This document shows positions 6,088 through 8,353 of a stretch of 8,353 bases of DNA, in pieces. The DNA lies in NCBI GenBank assembly GCA_001797415.1, contig MGPL01000092.1, positions 1-8,353 on the forward strand, read 5' to 3'. This DNA is from Deltaproteobacteria bacterium GWA2_55_10. GTDB lineage: Bacteria > Desulfobacterota > GWC2-55-46. Both the position numbers and the translations under genes were made by a program. The notes below the pieces were generated by a model that did not search any database, was not told where the DNA came from, and saw nothing but the letters and a program-made list of their open reading frames with translations. The stretch's first letter is position 1. Every line of letters starts with the position of its first letter.

Positions 6088-7371
6088 TTACCCCGCCAAC
6101 TCCAATCCGACGACGCTTTCAATATGGTATGTCTGGGGGAACATATCGATCAGGGCGGCCCTGGAGACCCTGTACCCGCATCCGGCAAGCGCCGAGATGT
6201 CCCTCGCGAGGGTGGGCGGGCTGCATGAGATGTAGACTATCCTGCCTGGCCTTGTCCCGGAAAGTGACTTCGCGATATCAGGCTCTCCGCCCCTCGGCGG
6301 GTCTAATACTAACACACAGTCCCTTTCCCTTTCAAGATTTTTAAGGTTCTGTTTAAGCCAAGCCGTTGCGTCAGCCTCATGGAACTCGGTGTTTTTAATG
6401 GCATTCCTCACGGCGTTCTCCTGTGCCTCCCTTACGGCCTCCCCGTTTGACTCAATACCTATGGATGCGCGCGCACCTTTTGCAAGGGGCAGGGTAAGAT
6501 TGCCCACGCCGGAGAAAAGGTCTATTACCGTCTCTTTTCCAGTAAGACGGGCCAGGTCGACCGCCTTTTTCACAAGCTCGCTGTTGAGCCCCCTGTTGAC
6601 CTGCGAGAATACGCTGACCCCGGCGGATATCCCCAAGCCCTCGACCGAATAGGAGACCCTTGTATCCCCCTCGGAGACCAGCCTCCTTGCCCTGCCCTTC
6701 TCCGGGCTCAGCCACACCTCGAAGCCCTTGAGGTGCCTTATTCCCTGAAGCGCGGTTGACCATGACCAATCAGCCTTTCCGTCGGTATGGAAGACAGCGA
6801 CCGTCATTGAGTCCTGTTCGCTCAAGTTCACTTCAAACGAGTGAATGGGCGGCATCTGCCCGTTAGCGACTACCCGCCTGATATCGGCGTAGGTCTCGTT
6901 TACAGCGGGTTCAAGCAGCGGGCAGCTCTCTACATCCACCACCCTGTGCGACCTCGCGCCGAAAAAGCCGGTCCTGCCCATCAGGGCCTGAAAACGCGCC
7001 CTTGCCCTGTAATTGAATTCCTTTTTCGAGGCCAGGGGCTCGTCAAACTTTATCCCCTCTACCTTGCCTATCCTCTTTAATGTCTCCTCGAATATCCTCT
7101 GCTTCCATTCGAGCTGATGAGCATAGGCCATATGCTGCATGTTGCAGCCGCCGCACTCCCCGTAACAGGGGCAGGCTGGCTCGATGCGTAACGGAGACGG
7201 CTTCTCTATCTTTTCAATTACCCCTTCGGAGAAGCCCTTTTTCTCAGTGACTATCTCGACATCGAGGATATCCCCCGGCGCAGCGTAAGGCACGAACACG
7301 ACCTTGCCGTCTATCCTGCCGATGCCCTTACCGCCAAATGCAAGAGACGTTATCTCTACTCTTTTTGTCAT
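6088..7371 (-). CDS. rlmD: 23S rRNA (uracil-5)-methyltransferase, RlmD/RumA type
   Basis: A 427-residue SAM-dependent RNA m5U methyltransferase of the TrmA/RlmC/RlmD family. A TRAM RNA-binding domain (1-57, with FGGKGIGR at 12-19) comes first. The iron-sulfur motif uses C67, C73, C76 (spaced x5, x2) and C150, the four cysteines that hold a [4Fe-4S] cluster in RlmD. The Rossmann methyltransferase domain has DLFSGVGNLTLPLA (284-297) for SAM, DPPRGG (357-362), the nucleophile C383 in ISCSPPTLARDI (381-392) and the general base E418 in HIESVV. All key residues are present. The catalytic loop reads SCSPPTLARD where SCNPATLARD is more usual. Which uridine is modified cannot be told; RlmD, RlmC and RlmCD are alternatives. 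The ATG directly follows a T7 run at the foot of a terminator-like hairpin, with no Shine-Dalgarno at normal distance. The gene heads the run leading to greA, lemA and htpX. Confidence 0.92.
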   Translation of the reverse strand: MTKRVEITSLAFGGKGIGRIDGKVVFVPYAAPGDILDVEIVTEKKGFSEGVIEKIEKPSPLRIEPACPCYGECGGCNMQHMAYAHQLEWKQRIFEETLKRIGKVEGIKFDEPLASKKEFNYRARARFQALMGRTGFFGARSHRVVDVESCPLLEPAVNETYADIRRVVANGQMPPIHSFEVNLSEQDSMTVAVFHTDGKADWSWSTALQGIRHLKGFEVWLSPEKGRARRLVSEGDTRVSYSVEGLGISAGVSVFSQVNRGLNSELVKKAVDLARLTGKETVIDLFSGVGNLTLPLAKGARASIGIESNGEAVREAQENAVRNAIKNTEFHEADATAWLKQNLKNLERERDCVLVLDPPRGGEPDIAKSLSGTRPGRIVYISCSPPTLARDISALAGCGYRVSRAALIDMFPQTYHIESVVGLELAG

Positions 7372-7403
7372 AAAAAAACGACCCTGCGGAAAAACCGCAG
7401 GGT
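7372..7403 (-). terminator. Hairpin plus U7 tract abutting the rlmD start codon
   Basis: A perfect 9-bp stem ACCCTGCGG (arms 7381-7389 and 7395-7403) closes a five-base loop. Read leftward it is followed by CG and seven T residues (7372-7378) that end at the ATG of rlmD. By form it is an intrinsic terminator for the metH-like gene upstream, about 95 bases past its stop. Because it occupies the whole leader next to the rlmD start, it may also act as an attenuator or translational control hairpin for rlmD. Confidence 0.75.
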
Positions 7404-7405
7404 AT

Positions 7406-7411
7406 CTCCTT
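7406..7411 (-). promoter_or_regulatory. Distant AAGGAG, candidate hairpin-bridged Shine-Dalgarno of rlmD
   Basis: On the minus strand AAGGAG lies 34 bases before the rlmD ATG, too far for normal initiation. The 23-base hairpin at 7381-7403 lies between them; when folded it would shorten the gap to about 11 unpaired bases. This is a speculative reading of a real motif. Confidence 0.35.
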
Positions 7412-7457
7412 GTTCCTCCCCTCCCTTGACAGGAGGGGGGTTGATGGGAGGGTGAAC
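7412..7457. repeat. Imperfect palindromic, REP-like intergenic element
   Basis: GTTC (7412-7415) pairs with GAAC (7454-7457) and CCCTCCC (7419-7425) with GGGAGGG (7446-7452). Alternatively CCCCTCC (7418-7424) pairs with GGAGGGG (7432-7438) around a short loop. The C/T-rich and G/A-rich arms separated by TTGAC-like and TTGAT words resemble dispersed palindromic elements seen in many bacterial genomes. Only one copy is in this window, so its repetitive nature is not shown here. Confidence 0.5.
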
Positions 7458-7498
7458 CTGCACCCCATTCAGTAACAGATATTAAAATCAGACCTTGT

Positions 7499-8353
7499 TC
7501 AAGCGTGCTGCTTGAGCATCCTCTTGATCTTATCTATGGCAGAGAGCGCGTCCCCGCCGTATTCGTCAGCGCCTATCTTGTCCGAAAATTCCTGCGTGAC
7601 AACAGCGCCGCCGACGATCGTAAGGGCCTTTATGCCCTTGTCTTTAAGCCTCTTTATTACTGTGTCCATCTCAAGCACGGTCGTCGTCATAAGCGCCGAG
7701 AGTCCGACTATATCGACCTTATGCTTTTCAGCCTCTTCGATAATCCTGTCGGCGGGCACGTTCTTGCCGAGGTTGATGACCTCGAAGCCGTGGTTCTCAA
7801 GGAGCGTGGCGACGATGTTCTTGCCGATATCGTGTATGTCGCCCTCTACGGTGGCAAGCAGCACCTTTCCGAGGGACGGCCCCTTCTTGCCCTGGAGTTC
7901 CTTCTTGAGCCTACCGAACGCCTTCTTCATGGTCTCCGCGGAGAGCATGACCTGCGGCAGGTAGTACCTGTTCGAGGCAAAGAGCCTGCCCACCTCTTCA
8001 AGGCCGGGCACAAGCGCCTCGTTGCTTACACGTATCGGCTCCCAGCCCTCTTTCAGGGCCTCTTCGACGAGCCTTACTATGTTCTCCTCGTCGCCTTCGA
8101 TGACAGCCTTCTTGAGCTTATCACCTATTCCCGTTATAACGGTCGGACTATTTACACTGATATTCATTTTAAGCGTATCGGGATTTACAACTGTGGCCCC
8201 AGTCTCGCTCGCATTCTTGGCCGCTTCTAACGCCTGGTGTCTCTTTATATACCTCTCAGCCCTCTGGTCTTTGTTCAAGAGTACCAGAGAGGCATGGAAG
8301 GCGTCCATCATGGCCTTGTTGTTGGGGTTTATTATCGCGGCATCAAGCCCTGC
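7499..8353 (-). CDS. metH: MetH-like cobalamin-dependent methionine synthase, C-terminal part
   Basis: An open frame of 284 residues enters from the right edge without a start inside the window; the ATG at 8311 is internal. The first visible residues, AGLDAAIINPNN and the following helix, match the end of the pterin (methyltetrahydrofolate) barrel. A helical B12 cap domain follows at about residues 76-154, with LFASNRYYLPQVMLSAETMKK at its end. The Rossmann cobalamin domain then carries DIHDIG at 172-177, where H174 is the lower cobalt ligand, with further conserved loops GLSALMTTT (217-225) and GGAVVT (248-253). The protein stops directly after this domain, so the SAM-binding reactivation domain of E. 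coli MetH is absent. It is presumably a metH lacking that domain, with the homocysteine domain outside the window. A methyltransferase corrinoid fusion of another pathway is less likely but not excluded. Confidence 0.87.
   Translation of the reverse strand, partial: AGLDAAIINPNNKAMMDAFHASLVLLNKDQRAERYIKRHQALEAAKNASETGATVVNPDTLKMNISVNSPTVITGIGDKLKKAVIEGDEENIVRLVEEALKEGWEPIRVSNEALVPGLEEVGRLFASNRYYLPQVMLSAETMKKAFGRLKKELQGKKGPSLGKVLLATVEGDIHDIGKNIVATLLENHGFEVINLGKNVPADRIIEEAEKHKVDIVGLSALMTTTVLEMDTVIKRLKDKGIKALTIVGGAVVTQEFSDKIGADEYGGDALSAIDKIKRMLKQHA

Noticed and set aside
7497..7517. 8-bp inverted repeat (GTTCAAGC / GCTTGAGC with one mismatch) over the metH stop codon
   Set aside because: Mostly inside coding sequence, imperfect, and not followed by a U tract; too weak to call a terminator or operator when a better one lies at 7372-7403.
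7505..8230. Long plus-strand open frame opposite the metH-like gene
   Set aside because: It lies wholly antisense to a protein with clear B12-binding motifs; its translation has no recognisable domain and no ribosome binding site. It comes from codon bias of the real gene.
8306..8311. ATG ATG at 8306-8311 as the start of a stand-alone corrinoid protein
   Set aside because: The frame stays open to the window edge and the upstream residues match the end of the MetH pterin domain, with no Shine-Dalgarno before the ATG.

Overview
The window looks like ordinary chromosomal DNA from a moderately GC-rich Gram-negative bacterium. Ile ATA and Arg AGG codons are frequent, two proteins have export signals, sigma70-like promoters are visible, and the methionine synthase appears to lack its activation domain. 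This style suits Desulfobacterota- or Nitrospirota-like lineages, but that placement is an impression from codon style and gene content, not a measurement. There is no sign of phage, plasmid, insertion sequence, CRISPR array, tRNA or rRNA. No intergenic gap exceeds about 140 bases.

Left part (1-2100). A secreted metallo-beta-lactamase-fold protein runs off the left edge on the minus strand. It is divergent from a plus-strand site-2 (M50) intramembrane protease with a CBS-domain pair. The protease gene meets a single-repeat EamA/DMT transporter gene head-on, with stop codons back to back and no terminator between.

Middle (2164-3408). A periplasmic alpha-type carbonic anhydrase forms its own transcription unit: a good promoter right after the preceding stop codon, a strong Shine-Dalgarno site, and a textbook 13-bp intrinsic terminator. 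Upstream of it lies a half-length TauE/SafE membrane protein.

Right part (3409-7371). A tight minus-strand run reads rlmD-type rRNA methyltransferase, greA, lemA, htpX (M48), a double zinc-ribbon protein, then TauE/SafE, with gaps of 27, 12, 9, 3 and 27 bases. This is probably an operon joining translation/transcription maintenance genes to a LemA/HtpX membrane quality-control module. The uncharacterised double zinc-ribbon protein, almost fused to htpX, is the best candidate for something undescribed.

Right edge (7372-8353). The 3' part of a metH-like cobalamin-dependent methionine synthase enters from the right and ends straight after its B12 domain. Between it and rlmD are a 46-bp imperfect palindrome resembling dispersed REP-like elements, a Shine-Dalgarno-like AAGGAG, and a hairpin plus U7 tract ending exactly at the rlmD start codon. 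That leader could act both as the metH terminator and as a control element for rlmD. Overall the genes are recognisable housekeeping and stress functions; the unusual points are the rlmD leader, the zinc-ribbon partner of HtpX/LemA, a possible leaderless TauE/SafE transcript, and two half-size transporters.
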